Below the pieces are notes generated by a model. The model was not told the origin of the DNA. It saw only the letters and a program-made list of their open reading frames with translations, and did no database searches. 64,000 nucleotides of DNA from an uncultured Carboxylicivirga sp. (lineage in GTDB: Bacteria > Bacteroidota > Bacteroidia > Bacteroidales > Marinilabiliaceae): assembly GCA_947503525.1 (NCBI GenBank), contig CANNEA010000003.1:682001-746000 (forward strand). Reading direction: 5' to 3'. Positions 37,536 to 48,200 of this stretch are shown in pieces. Numbering within the stretch: the first letter of the stretch is position 1; the number at the start of each line of letters is the position of its first letter. Made by a program: the position numbers and the translations under genes.

Positions 37536-38066
37536 TTAATTGCTACTGGAATCCAATATAGTTTGTTTATTTCGTTCGAGTATAATCTTATTGTAATCTA
37601 ATTTTGAATTCTTTTGGGAATAGTATATACTTTCGACAATACTAACCAATTCCATTTTGTCTATATTTGTTGTATCCTCGTAGAGTTTATAATAGCAGAA
37701 TTCTTGAAGAATAACCCGGTGTGATGTTAGGGCAGATTTTATATCCATCTCCCATTGCTGCCAGGCTTGGTGCTTTGGTTTGACTTTGTAGTTTTTAAGT
37801 GTCTTCAACTCTTCGATACACACATCGTTCCAATAATCACGAATTAGTAGCCTTTGTTTCTCTGTGAAATTGAAGTTTTCGAGAGGATCGATATTAATTT
37901 CCTTTTCTCGTAAGTCACGGGTCCATTTATGATAATGTATTCTTCGTAACTCTTTAATTGCAATTTGATTGTGCTTACTTTCCTCAAAGAAAGTGTATGC
38001 AGATAAGGCAAATGCAAATACACTTATCATCGAAAAAAGGATATTAATAATTTCAGGCCGTCTCAT
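37536..38066 (-). CDS. Unknown single-pass membrane protein in the eCIS operon
   Basis: A 176-residue protein. A hydrophobic segment at about residues 8-27 (IINILFSMISVFAFALSAYTF) is followed by a charged, mostly helical soluble region rich in Trp, Tyr and Lys. No known motif was recognised. It starts 40 bp after the stop of the large DUF4157 nuclease-like protein and ends 32 bp before the ATPase gene. An immunity or chaperone role for the adjacent toxin is possible from position alone; so is anchoring of the particle. No function can be claimed. Confidence 0.6.
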   Translation of the reverse strand: MRRPEIINILFSMISVFAFALSAYTFFEESKHNQIAIKELRRIHYHKWTRDLREKEINIDPLENFNFTEKQRLLIRDYWNDVCIEELKTLKNYKVKPKHQAWQQWEMDIKSALTSHRVILQEFCYYKLYEDTTNIDKMELVSIVESIYYSQKNSKLDYNKIILERNKQTILDSSSN

Positions 38067-38106
38067 AATACAAATATTAAATTCCTAAATAGCTTAATAA
38101 CTAGTT

Positions 38107-41100
38107 CTATTTATGACTCCAGGCAGGGTCGCTTTCTAGTTTCTTGTATTCATCTCTGAAGGTTTTGTTATCGCGCATTTCTTCAACTTCAGAATACCCT
38201 TTCACATCTTTTTCTTTATCCTTATATAGACGTGTAGACTCTGTTATTGTGGTTGCTGAGTGAATGGTTTTATGAATAACCTTACCTTCGAATTCTTGCG
38301 AACCTTCAATAACAATGGCCTTACATTCAAACTTACCGTCCGCCGAATCGTTGCCGCTGGTTTTTGTTGCTGTAATATTGTACTCTACAGCGCAACCTTT
38401 AGCTATCCAATGTTTAACAAGTTTTTCAACTTCGTGGTAGTGATTACTGTTGGCCGAAGTTGTTATGGGGAAGAGATTATTTTCTTCTGCAAGCCCCCCT
38501 AGGTCATGGTTTAATAAATGTCCTTGTTTCCAAGTTGTTTTTGTATGTGCGGTAAGGGCATCGTATAGTTCTTTATTTGTTCTAACTCCTGCTGTAGAAG
38601 AGCCTATCTTTGGGTCGGAAGGAAGAAGTGTTGCTTTATGATACGAGGCCACATCGCCGTTGACGACGTTTTTTTGTGGAGGTTTAAAACTAAATTTTTT
38701 TGTTGGTCCGGGCTTAATTTCTGTTTTTGTAGGAGTTAAAATAGTACGACCATTGATAACCGTATCGTTGGGTTTAATATTAATTGTAAAATCGAAATCG
38801 TTATCTTTTTTATCCGACGCTATGTTCTTTATGTTTATTTCGATTTTTATGCCAGGTTTAAGTTTATTCTGATATTTTTTCTCTAGCTCTTTACTTTCAT
38901 TCTTTTTAATCGAATATAGCTTTACAAATGTTTTTGGTTTTTTTGTTGGTGTTTTCTCGAGTTGGGTTTTTATTTCGGATGCAATTTTCTGGTGTTTTTT
39001 AATATCCTCATCGCTTAGCTTTATCTTTTCAGCAGCTTTGTTGAAGCCTTTGAAGTTTTCTTTTTTGTCTCCGAAATCAAAAATATAATTCCATGTTTCT
39101 TTATCATCGGTAACTGTAGTTGTATTTACAACGTGGTGTTTTTTAGAAATCTCAATTGAAATTGTTTTTGCATCAGATTCTTTAATGGTTTTTAGTTTTG
39201 GGTCGGCTTTGGCTTTTTGTTTTGCATCCAGATCTTTTTTAGCTGTGTTAATTAGTTTTTCTCTTTCAGCTTCAGACATTAATAGTACCTTAATGAGGTT
39301 TTTATTATTGTTTTGTTTGGCATGTTTTACAAATACTTTGACATTTCCGTCTTTTTTATTTTTTGTAGCAATGGTATTGATACGGTATTTTTGCTTTATC
39401 TTATTTAGCTTAGCATTAAGCACACTAAAGGTAATTGGGGCTTGTTTCGAAGAATCGCCTAATTTTCCTATTTCTCCTAAAGCGCGCATATAGCGTTTTT
39501 CATCAGGAAGTTTGCTAAGGTCCTCTTTCTTTTTTCCTTCCAAGCCTTTGTTATTTTTCTTGAGCTCTGGTTTTTCCTGTTTACCTCCTTTTTTGGTTTT
39601 GTCTTCCCATTTTCCATTTCCTTTCTGTTCGCCTCCTTTTCCACCTCCTTTTCCAGGAGGTGGATCGGCCATTATATCTGATGTAAACTTGCTTGGGTCG
39701 AAATCTACAGGAGAGAATTTTAACTCAGGTAGCTCTGGAGAACCAACTAACCAGTTAACATCGCCGCCAATACCCATGCTTGGACCAATAGGGTATTCGA
39801 CCTCGCCTAATGGATAATCCCATGTTTTATCTGGGACTGGCGACCACCAAGGTGCATCAACTTCAACAAAAAAGGAGCCGGCCAATTTTAGAAACAATTG
39901 AGCTGCGGCTTCAAAATGACCTCTAAGCCATGCTTCGCCGACCTTGCCTCCTTGCGGATCTGCAGTTTCGATATATTCGAATGTCGGTTTTACTTCGGCA
40001 TATGCCTTTATTCCTGCAGCAGCCGTGGCTTTAATACCTGCTTTTATATCATGCGATATGATTGTAACAAATACACCGGCTTTTGCTACTAATCCTATAA
40101 TTGCAAAGGCGCTAATACCTAAAGTGCCAGTTATTGTGAATTTTTGCAGTACCGATGGGTCTGTTGAGTAGGTGCCAGTAAATCCTACGTCTCGCAATAC
40201 CAATGGACCAAATCCTGCGTTAATAAACATTCCTATTGAGGCAAAGAGGCCTACTTGCCCAACCACAGGTATGCCGTAACCAGCTTTAATTTCCAAATCG
40301 AAGAGGGTAGTTTTTTTACCCTTTTGCTCCATTAGCCTAACTTCGTTAGGTACGGCAATCTCGCCGACGATTGTAACTTGTCCAACATCGTCAATGCCAA
40401 CTTTTGCAGTACCTGCTAGCCAAGGCGTAATAGTTGCAGTAACAGTACCCCAACCAATTATTACCTGATTTTTTTTCGTTTTTCGTTTGGCTTTTTTAGG
40501 TGATGGTTTTTTCTTTTTTTCACTATCTAGTGTTTCAACTCCTAATTGAGCCATCATAGTTTGTCGGGCTTGAGCTTTGTCGGCCAACATTATAGTTACC
40601 GAACCACTAAATTTCTCTGATTGAATACCAACTGTACCTAACAGAGTAATTTCACCTGCATTGTATGTTGCTTTAACTTTTCCTGATAGATTCTTAATAT
40701 TCGTCGTTATTTCCCCTTCGCCTGTAAATTGGCCTTTTTCATTTCGAACAATTTTAAAATCCCCTTGAGTTAAACCTTTTATATCTACATGAGTGTTCAG
40801 CTCAAAAACAAAATGTTTACCTACAAGACCGAAGTTACCCCCTGCTTCAAAAAATCCGCCAACGGTTGTACTAAGTTCGCTGGTTTTAAAAGTTACTATT
40901 CCGTTAGTAACATTATTTTCGATAGAAGGAGCTTTTAAGGGTTTAACACCTAGTAGGCCAAGTGTTTCAAGGTGCTTATTTATTTCTGGGATTAGTGCTT
41001 TATGATTAATTGGTGCGCGTTTACCTATTTGTAAAGTTACATAGCCGCTAATGTTTTCCGGCTTTGCTGCGTTTAGTGCAATAACAGGTGCAATATTGTG

Positions 41101-42237
41101 CTTAAGTAGAGGGTTAAGAAAATCGATGCCTGCGAATGGAAGCGCTTGACGATTTGCAATTTTATATTTTGCCTCACTTCCTTCTTTGGCTTTTCTGGTT
41201 TGTTTTACTTTTAAACTTCCACTAGCTAGTTTACCTAGCTTTACCGGTACTTCAACATATCTTTTCCACCCGTTTTTATCGATGTAATCAGCCATAGCTG
41301 CATCAGGTTTAAAGGAGTTAGAGATATCTACAGGACTTAGACTTAGTGTTGTTTGTTCGGTATTGGAGGCACTCGATGGTTGAGCTTGTTGCTGAATGGT
41401 TTCTTCTTCTATAGATTGTGACTGTAATGTGTCATTATTAATTGAAGAGGCACCTTGTTGCACAGTATGTGTTAACTCGTGGGCAAGCAAATGTTTTCCG
41501 GAAGGAGTTTCGGGCTGGTACTTGTTAGCGTTAAAGTAGATGTTGTTTCCATGGGTAAATGCCTGGGCATTGAGTTGATTGTTCATTTCCATGGCATTGG
41601 TATCTGTATGGATACGAACATTACTAAAGTCTGCTCCAAAACCTGATTCCATTTCCGATGTTGTTGAATCGGGCATGGTATTTCCACTTCCATTAGAACT
41701 ATTTAACATCGATTCTACAGCTGAAGGCGCTTCAGAGTTTGTGTTATTAGCTTTTGCTTGCAGTTTTTCATCTTCTACATCTTCGGTTTTCTGTAATAAC
41801 GTTTTTGCTTGTAAACTTTCTTGCAACTCTTCTTCTTGTTCTTGAGTCTTATCCTCAGTTTTAGCAATCTCCTTAGTTTGTATTCCAATTATGCTATTTT
41901 TTTCTTTCCCCGAAGTTTTATCAATTAATGCAGTTTGTATGTTGTTGTATTCCTTGCTATCCTGTATGTTATCCACTATGTCCGTTTGCTCCTGAATATC
42001 ATCTTCTGTTTGCCGGCCAATTGCTGTTGTATTTCGATTGTTTGAAGACTGAAAAAAAGAAGAGCCGATAAATGGAGTGGTCTCATTGGCCACTATTTTA
42101 TCGGCAACTCTATCCGCTTCAACTTCATATTTATCGCCAGGTTGACCCACTTTTAACTTGGGCATAATAAACAGTGAATTCTTCGGTTTAGACGAAGGTG
42201 AATTGTTGGAAGAATGTTTTTGTTTGGATTCAAACAT
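38107..42237 (-). CDS. DUF4157 eCIS cargo protein with C-terminal nuclease-like toxin domain
   Basis: A 1376-residue protein without a signal peptide. The short N-terminal motif KLKVGQPGDKYEVEADRVADKIV (about 28-50) and the DUF4157 domain (about 175-262, HELTH at 253-257) are typical of eCIS-associated toxins. Residues about 320-850 are Gly/Ala/Val-rich beta-type sequence, then a GKGGGKGG linker (about 865-890) and a Lys-rich region. Residues about 1190-1310 resemble non-specific DNA/RNA endonuclease toxins: GHLLNHDLGG (His1240, Asn1243, His1244), NNLFPITTSAN and NHYHEVE. About 60 charged residues follow. It is probably loaded into the tube lumen and delivered to target cells, where the C terminus could cut nucleic acid. 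The middle region has no clear assignment. Confidence 0.82.
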   Translation of the reverse strand: MFESKQKHSSNNSPSSKPKNSLFIMPKLKVGQPGDKYEVEADRVADKIVANETTPFIGSSFFQSSNNRNTTAIGRQTEDDIQEQTDIVDNIQDSKEYNNIQTALIDKTSGKEKNSIIGIQTKEIAKTEDKTQEQEEELQESLQAKTLLQKTEDVEDEKLQAKANNTNSEAPSAVESMLNSSNGSGNTMPDSTTSEMESGFGADFSNVRIHTDTNAMEMNNQLNAQAFTHGNNIYFNANKYQPETPSGKHLLAHELTHTVQQGASSINNDTLQSQSIEEETIQQQAQPSSASNTEQTTLSLSPVDISNSFKPDAAMADYIDKNGWKRYVEVPVKLGKLASGSLKVKQTRKAKEGSEAKYKIANRQALPFAGIDFLNPLLKHNIAPVIALNAAKPENISGYVTLQIGKRAPINHKALIPEINKHLETLGLLGVKPLKAPSIENNVTNGIVTFKTSELSTTVGGFFEAGGNFGLVGKHFVFELNTHVDIKGLTQGDFKIVRNEKGQFTGEGEITTNIKNLSGKVKATYNAGEITLLGTVGIQSEKFSGSVTIMLADKAQARQTMMAQLGVETLDSEKKKKPSPKKAKRKTKKNQVIIGWGTVTATITPWLAGTAKVGIDDVGQVTIVGEIAVPNEVRLMEQKGKKTTLFDLEIKAGYGIPVVGQVGLFASIGMFINAGFGPLVLRDVGFTGTYSTDPSVLQKFTITGTLGISAFAIIGLVAKAGVFVTIISHDIKAGIKATAAAGIKAYAEVKPTFEYIETADPQGGKVGEAWLRGHFEAAAQLFLKLAGSFFVEVDAPWWSPVPDKTWDYPLGEVEYPIGPSMGIGGDVNWLVGSPELPELKFSPVDFDPSKFTSDIMADPPPGKGGGKGGEQKGNGKWEDKTKKGGKQEKPELKKNNKGLEGKKKEDLSKLPDEKRYMRALGEIGKLGDSSKQAPITFSVLNAKLNKIKQKYRINTIATKNKKDGNVKVFVKHAKQNNNKNLIKVLLMSEAEREKLINTAKKDLDAKQKAKADPKLKTIKESDAKTISIEISKKHHVVNTTTVTDDKETWNYIFDFGDKKENFKGFNKAAEKIKLSDEDIKKHQKIASEIKTQLEKTPTKKPKTFVKLYSIKKNESKELEKKYQNKLKPGIKIEINIKNIASDKKDNDFDFTINIKPNDTVINGRTILTPTKTEIKPGPTKKFSFKPPQKNVVNGDVASYHKATLLPSDPKIGSSTAGVRTNKELYDALTAHTKTTWKQGHLLNHDLGGLAEENNLFPITTSANSNHYHEVEKLVKHWIAKGCAVEYNITATKTSGNDSADGKFECKAIVIEGSQEFEGKVIHKTIHSATTITESTRLYKDKEKDVKGYSEVEEMRDNKTFRDEYKKLESDPAWSHK

Positions 42238-42272
42238 CCAGATTTGTTTTCATGTTAATAGGCGAGTAAAAT

Positions 42273-43685
42273 TTATAGAGTAGGGCAGAAGCCTGCTTTT
42301 GTCCCAACGCAATCGCTTAGTTTTTCGCTATACGCCTGCATTGCAGTTTTATATTTATTCCCTGCTATTGAATATTCATTTATGGCATCATTGTATTGAG
42401 TAACGGTATCTCCAACCTTACTATTAAATTGTGGCACAGCATTTTTTTTAATGTAATTTAGAAAGTCGGTGCCATGGCTGCCTTCGTGATATCCAAGTGA
42501 AGTATTGCCTTCTTTTTTATCTTTTACTGTAGTGCCTTTACCGTAGGCAGATGGACTTTGAGCGTTTACTTTTATACCATATTTAGTTTGTATTGTAATA
42601 GTTGGGGTAGGAATTGTACCTAATGTTGTTAATACACCATCCATGTGTCGATATGAAGGGGTGGCGTAACTTGCAGAAAAATTGGTTTTTGCCTTGTTTG
42701 CATTGGACCTCCCTGCTAATTTACCATCGGGTTTAACAATTACTTTAACCCCGTTTAGTGTAAACGTTACCGTTTTTCTTGTTTTCTGATTTACTTTTGG
42801 TTTATAGCTTTTTAATGGTGTTGTAATCGCTCGTGCAACCATACTTTCATCGGTATTGGTGTTTTTCGAAGATTGCTGAATGGTATGAGTTAATTCATGA
42901 GCGAGTAATTGCTGACCACTTTTACTATTAGGGTTATATTTATTTTTATTGAAATAGATGTCATTTTTATGGGTGAAGGCCTGGGCATTAAGTTTTTGGT
43001 TTAAGTCCACTGCGTCAGAGTCGGTATGTATTCTAACATCACTAAAGTTGGTTCCAAAATTAGATTCCATCTCCATTTGAGTATCTTTAGCCATCTTACT
43101 CCCTTTACTGGCACTATTATTAAGTTTGGCTTCTATTGAAGGAGAGGTATGCTGACCTTCGTTTGCTTTTGTTTGTACTGGTTCTTCCTCTTCCTCTTCT
43201 TCTTGCTTCTGGATTAGTTTAGGTTGCATCTCTTCTTCTTCCTCTTCCTGTTTTTGGATAGCTTTAGTCTGAAGTAATTCCTCTTCCTCTGCTTCTTGCT
43301 TTTGAATAGCTTTTGCTTGTATAGCTTCCTCTTCCTGTTTCTGAATAGGCATAGCCTGAAGCTCTTTTTTCTCTTGTTTTTGTATAAGAGGAGTTATGCT
43401 ATTAGCTATAGGTTTTTCACTAATGTAGCTGTCTTGCTCTGAGGGGATATAGGCATTTGGAGAAGCCTTAAAAAAACCATTGTCTGTGTTTTGCGATCGA
43501 CTGATAACCTTATTGGCAACCTTATCGGCTTCTTTTTCGTACTTATCTGATGGATGACTTACTTTTAGCTTCGTTTGTACTGGAATAAACGAATGATTTG
43601 GTTCTTGCTGAAATAACTGCTTCTGTTTTCTTTTTCTAAATCTATACCTGCGTGCTATCCTTTTCATAACGCTGTAATTTACCAT
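42273..43685 (-). CDS. DUF4157 eCIS cargo protein with acidic repeats and a second HExxH motif
   Basis: A 470-residue protein. The N terminus is strongly basic (RRYRFRKRKQKQ), followed by the SHPSDKYEKEADKVANKVI motif at about 43-61. Four acidic repeats of the form IQKQEEEE lie at 101-175. DUF4157 spans about 200-275, with HELTH at 263-267. The C-terminal 190 residues are not a family I recognise but contain GYHEGSHGTDF (HEGSH at 400-404), a possible zinc-peptidase motif, and two cysteines near the end (459 and 467). The start overlaps the tape-measure stop by 7 nt; the ATG of Met7 is an alternative start. Probably an injected effector. Its protease activity is a hypothesis. Confidence 0.78.
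   Translation of the reverse strand: MVNYSVMKRIARRYRFRKRKQKQLFQQEPNHSFIPVQTKLKVSHPSDKYEKEADKVANKVISRSQNTDNGFFKASPNAYIPSEQDSYISEKPIANSITPLIQKQEKKELQAMPIQKQEEEAIQAKAIQKQEAEEEELLQTKAIQKQEEEEEEMQPKLIQKQEEEEEEEPVQTKANEGQHTSPSIEAKLNNSASKGSKMAKDTQMEMESNFGTNFSDVRIHTDSDAVDLNQKLNAQAFTHKNDIYFNKNKYNPNSKSGQQLLAHELTHTIQQSSKNTNTDESMVARAITTPLKSYKPKVNQKTRKTVTFTLNGVKVIVKPDGKLAGRSNANKAKTNFSASYATPSYRHMDGVLTTLGTIPTPTITIQTKYGIKVNAQSPSAYGKGTTVKDKKEGNTSLGYHEGSHGTDFLNYIKKNAVPQFNSKVGDTVTQYNDAINEYSIAGNKYKTAMQAYSEKLSDCVGTKAGFCPTL
43161..43385 (-). repeat. Imperfect tandem repeat encoding IQKQEEEE units
   Basis: About four coding repeats of 15-17 codons inside the DUF4157 gene. Each contains QKQE followed by an acidic run, and most are separated by QAK, QTK or QPK. 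The region is low-complexity, so length variation by slippage between strains is likely. Confidence 0.8.
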
Positions 43686-45229
43686 TCAACAAACAAAAGA
43701 TCCTTTTTCCACTGCAATTTTATTAAAGAAATATTCCATTGCAATTTATCGAGTAGAGCATCCTGTACCTTGCGCTCAACCATTAATACATATTTCTTTT
43801 TCTTTTGGCCTAGTTTTCCGTTGCGCTGAAAGAACATTTGGCGTAGGCCATCGGGGGATGTATTCTTTAATGCCGGCCAGTTTTTTATTACATGGTTCAA
43901 CATATTTTCAACTTCGTTTATATGCTTTTTTTTGAGTAGGCTTTGGCAGGGTATTGGTGTATTTAGTGAAGTGTCGCAAATAAATTTTTCGAGTATAAGT
44001 TCACTCTCTGGAAATTGGTCTTCGCCTGTTGCACAATAGTGCAGCAACTGAACTGCATGTGCCTTAAATTCCATTTTTAACTGTTTTGCTTCATCAAGCC
44101 AATCGAAACTATCAAAGATGGTACTTAAGAATGGATGCAGAATTATTATTCCCGCATTCTTAACGATTATGTCGTTTAAGTTGGTAGTAAAAAAAGGTGT
44201 TTCCTTGTTGTTGGTTTTATTAGGCTCGTTTTGAGTATTATTATTGGAACTGATAATTGAAGCTTCCTCTATTTGATTCGTATGTTCAACCTCAGTATTG
44301 TTTTCTAAAATAGTTTTAGTATCTGTTAATTCATCCTTGTGAACGCAAAAGCGTTTAATGATATTTTTTGCGAAATATGGTTTAATAGCTTCAACAAGGT
44401 GAATGTTGTGATTGGTTATTGAGTTGTTATCAATGTTTGTATTAGTCGAATAAATGTGGCCTAATTTTAAGAGTTCAGGAAGCAATAATTCTCTTTTACG
44501 GTCTAAGATTACAATTAACAACAGGCATTTTAAAAGCTGATATCTTAATTGAATATCACAACTTCTTAGGAAGTCAATTAGAGTCTTCTTTTGCGGAATT
44601 GAATTTGAAACTAATGTTTCAATAAAAAATAAAACGAACTCATCAGAGAACTGGTTGATAAATCGATTTAAGCTAATAGAAGAATCAAGAAGGAGCGTTT
44701 TTAATTTTTCAAAGAATTTTGTTGGTTCTACTATATCAGAGCTATTGTTATACCTAACAACCTTCTTAAATTCAAGTTCGCGACCATACCATGGTAAATA
44801 GCCATTCTGAACAAAAAACAGGATAACATCAAATGTATTTTGTGTGGAGCTTAGTGTAACTTCAGAAATGCTTCTGGATTCATGATGATTATAGCTCTCT
44901 TTAGCTTCTTTAAATTCTATCTTCTTAGTTCGGTTTTTTTTAGTTTCTGATTCAAGAGTAGCCCTAAGCTTTTGTATAGTCTCTTTAAGAATCTGTTCTT
45001 TAGAATCTGACCATTGTGCTTTAGGGTTCTTTGTACTTATATTTACTTCAAGTTTATCGAAACGTACTATTGAATCTTGCGTAGCATACCCTTCGAAAAG
45101 TTTCTCTAATAAAGGAAATAACTCTTGTTGCAAAAAGGCACTAATTTCATTCTTAATTCTAATAGCTTGTTTTTCGCTCGAGGTCTTAACCTCAACACAA
45201 ACTTTATGGATGATATGGGTATCATACAT
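43679..45229 (-). CDS. Contractile injection system tape-measure protein (Afp14-like)
   Basis: A 516-residue protein. The N terminus HIIHKVCVEVKTSSEKQAIRI, with FLQQELFPLLEKLFEGY and the strand VRFDKLEVNI, fits the CIS tape-measure family. So does the C terminus, with IILHPFLSTIFDSFDWLDE, AVQLLHYCATGEDQFPESEL and ends in KLQWNISLIKLQWKKDLLFVEW. The middle is variable. The protein sets tube length during assembly and occupies the lumen with the cargo. It lies 17 bp after the large PKD protein and overlaps the first DUF4157 gene, so tape measure and cargo are translated together. Confidence 0.88.
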   Translation of the reverse strand: MYDTHIIHKVCVEVKTSSEKQAIRIKNEISAFLQQELFPLLEKLFEGYATQDSIVRFDKLEVNISTKNPKAQWSDSKEQILKETIQKLRATLESETKKNRTKKIEFKEAKESYNHHESRSISEVTLSSTQNTFDVILFFVQNGYLPWYGRELEFKKVVRYNNSSDIVEPTKFFEKLKTLLLDSSISLNRFINQFSDEFVLFFIETLVSNSIPQKKTLIDFLRSCDIQLRYQLLKCLLLIVILDRKRELLLPELLKLGHIYSTNTNIDNNSITNHNIHLVEAIKPYFAKNIIKRFCVHKDELTDTKTILENNTEVEHTNQIEEASIISSNNNTQNEPNKTNNKETPFFTTNLNDIIVKNAGIIILHPFLSTIFDSFDWLDEAKQLKMEFKAHAVQLLHYCATGEDQFPESELILEKFICDTSLNTPIPCQSLLKKKHINEVENMLNHVIKNWPALKNTSPDGLRQMFFQRNGKLGQKKKKYVLMVERKVQDALLDKLQWNISLIKLQWKKDLLFVEW

Positions 45230-45246
45230 TCTTAAATAACCTTTTA

Positions 45247-48200
45247 CTAAATCAATTTTCTATCAATAATTTCTGTTACATATTCAATTAGAATATCAAT
45301 GTCAGTTACTTTTTCCTGATAGGTATGTATGAAATTACGCATGTTGTCGGAGAATACAATTTGCTCTCGATCTTGAAACAGGCTTAGTAATTCTATTATT
45401 TCTTTAAGAATGCGCTCTATAAAATCAACATGTTTTTCAATAGCATCAGTTGACTGGCAGCCGAGAATATTAAAGAATAAACGTAGTTGAAGCTCAAATA
45501 ATTTAACCAGTTGTGGTAAAACATCTTCTCGATTGCTGAATTCTAGTATCGTCTCAGCGGTATTTCTCAATAGCTGTCGGAATAGTTTATTTAATCTACC
45601 GTTTGAATCGCCAGATAAGAATTTATCAATATCGTCAATTACGCCGTCGTTAAATCCATTTGTGCCACCATAGATTTCTAAAGTAAGTTTTCTTATTTCA
45701 TCAACAGTGCCATTTATGGGTTTAATATCAGTAAGCAATTTATGGTCGGCAATAATATCGGCCTTAGTCTCTTCAAAACAATTTGGTTTTTCGATGAATT
45801 TAGTGTTGAAGATTACTGCTTTAGTTTTGTGCGGAAGGCATACGCCTCCTGCAGAGGCTTCTAAAACTACCTTCCATTTAGATGGACTATTAGGTGTTAA
45901 ATTAATAATGAATGGATCTTTATTTTCTCTTGCAAAGTCTTCACCATTTATCGTCCATACATACTTAGTGGCATTCTGAGAATTATTATTTAATACCAAT
46001 GAGTTTCCTATTTGTCGACCATCCAATCCTGCAAGAGGTGCAGCTTGTACTTTTACGATAAGAGTTGTTGATTTGTCGTTAACTTTAAAGGTGTGAGTCC
46101 CGTGTCCAGCTTGTAATGGAATAAATACATAATTACCATCACTATTTAAGCGTACACCCGAACCAGTAATTTCAACTTTTGCATTCTCAGGTGTTATAAT
46201 AAAAGGATATTCGTTTTTATCTTTATCACAATAGCTTTTTGTTTCAAGGTTGATATTGGCATCAACTTCTAGAAATACAATGTCGTGCTTGGCAGTATTC
46301 GTGCATATACCGTTTTTAGCTGTAACTGTTAACGAAACTGTTACCGTGTTATCGTCATTAACCGGAAGAGAGTAGGTGTGGGTTGGGTTTTGTTCAGTAG
46401 AGCTTGAACCATCACCAAAGTCCCATAAGAATGTAGTACTTTTAATATCACCTAAAGCAATAAAGGTGTGTTTTATCTCGTTAGTTGGTGATTCAGGTGC
46501 CTCAAAGTCAATAATAATGCCTTTGTAAACCGTTATTTCGGCATCAGTTAATTGCTCGTTTACAGTAAAACGTATTGCTTTGCCTATTAATTCTTCAGGG
46601 AATGCTTCAGCATTAAATATGAGTTGGTCTTCTTCAATTATTAATCCTTCTATTTCTGGATCGGATTTTACTATACCGTCGCTAGGTTTCTTTTCAAAAA
46701 TAACAGGCTCATTATCATTAGCTAAGCAATAATGATTTTTTTCGAGACGTAAGGATGCCGGAGGTTTGGCAATAATATAATTGATTGGAGTACAGTCGGA
46801 ACAGCACATGTATGGCAAGCTTAGATCGGCTACAACTGTATTGTCGGCTATGTTATCAATTCGTACTAAATCTGAAATGGTACTAGTGCTTATGGGGCTG
46901 ATTAGGTTAGTTCTTAAACTAACAAGGTTATTAGTTCTTTTTAGGACAAGGTTTTTTTCCGCCGTAGATAACTTGTCAATATTGGCTATGTCTCGGTACA
47001 TAGTTTCAACAGAGTCAAATAGCCTTTGGGTCTTTAGCTTACTAAAATCTATAGGTTGAAGTCTTTGTTTGTTCATATATACCAAAACAAAAGTGCCACC
47101 AGGTTGAACGCCAGCCTTATGTTCTGCACCAGGATGTTTTTCAATAAATTTAGATAATTGCAAGCTTAGTAGAATTTCTTCTTTTCGTTTATTTACTTCT
47201 GCTAATAATACTTCAAGTTTTTTACCAGAACAACAAACCGAAGAAAGTTGGTTTATCAGCATACTCATAAATGCTTTAAGTTCTTCGCTTATCTTAACGA
47301 CCTGAATATACGCTTTCATTTTCTTTACTAGTTGACATAGTGCGGTAAGTGCCTTTTTGTATTCAAGTACTATATCGCTGTCAACTAACGCGATGTCGGT
47401 TGGCATTTTTCTGGTTATAATTTCAACATAAGCCATTAACTCTACTCCCTTATCAACTATAAAGAGTTTCATTTCGGGTTCTTTTTGCCACTCGGGAGAA
47501 TTAACTTTATTTATCAATCGTTCATTGGCACTGGCTACTATATCGTTAGCCGAACCATTTCTGTTTTCGGCAATTGCAGCTTGCATTTCAATTCCAATGG
47601 TGTCTTTTTCAAGGCTTAAATTCTTGCTTACCACGGTGTGTACTTTATAAACCGGGTTGTATAATTTGCTAGTACTAGCTCTTAACTCCACCTCAGGCCT
47701 GAAAGAGGTTCTAGGTGTGGTGCCGGTTTTTTTAGCGAGTTTATTTATTGCATCATATTGATTTAATTGTAACTCATTTTCCCTTATGTTTTTACCCGGT
47801 ACTCTAGTGCTAAAACTTGAGAAGAAATCGGATACCTGTGCTAATATGCATTCCTGTTCCGCATTCCAGGCTTTTAACAACACTTTTAAGTCTTCGAAAC
47901 TGCATTCGTAATCGTTTATGTCCAGAGTTTCATCGTCGAGATTAACGGCGAGAGCTTTAACATCGAACGAGAGTCCATATTTCTTTTTAATTGTATCTAT
48001 ATCCTCCAGTGCATCTCTGTAATCTTTACCTTGGTGACCTTCTATTCTGAAGAAGTTAAAATTATCGATATTATATGTTAACGGTTCCTGAATGTGAGGG
48101 GCAGGTGCCAGGTTTTGCGTATGAAAACTTAGGTTCTGATTTTGTTCTGCATTATTGGTCTTTTTAAAATTCCAAAGTTTTAAAAGTTCATCAGATACAT

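Noticed and set aside
43161-43385. CRISPR-like tandem repeats
   Set aside because: The repeats are coding, imperfect, lack unique spacers and follow the acidic protein pattern.
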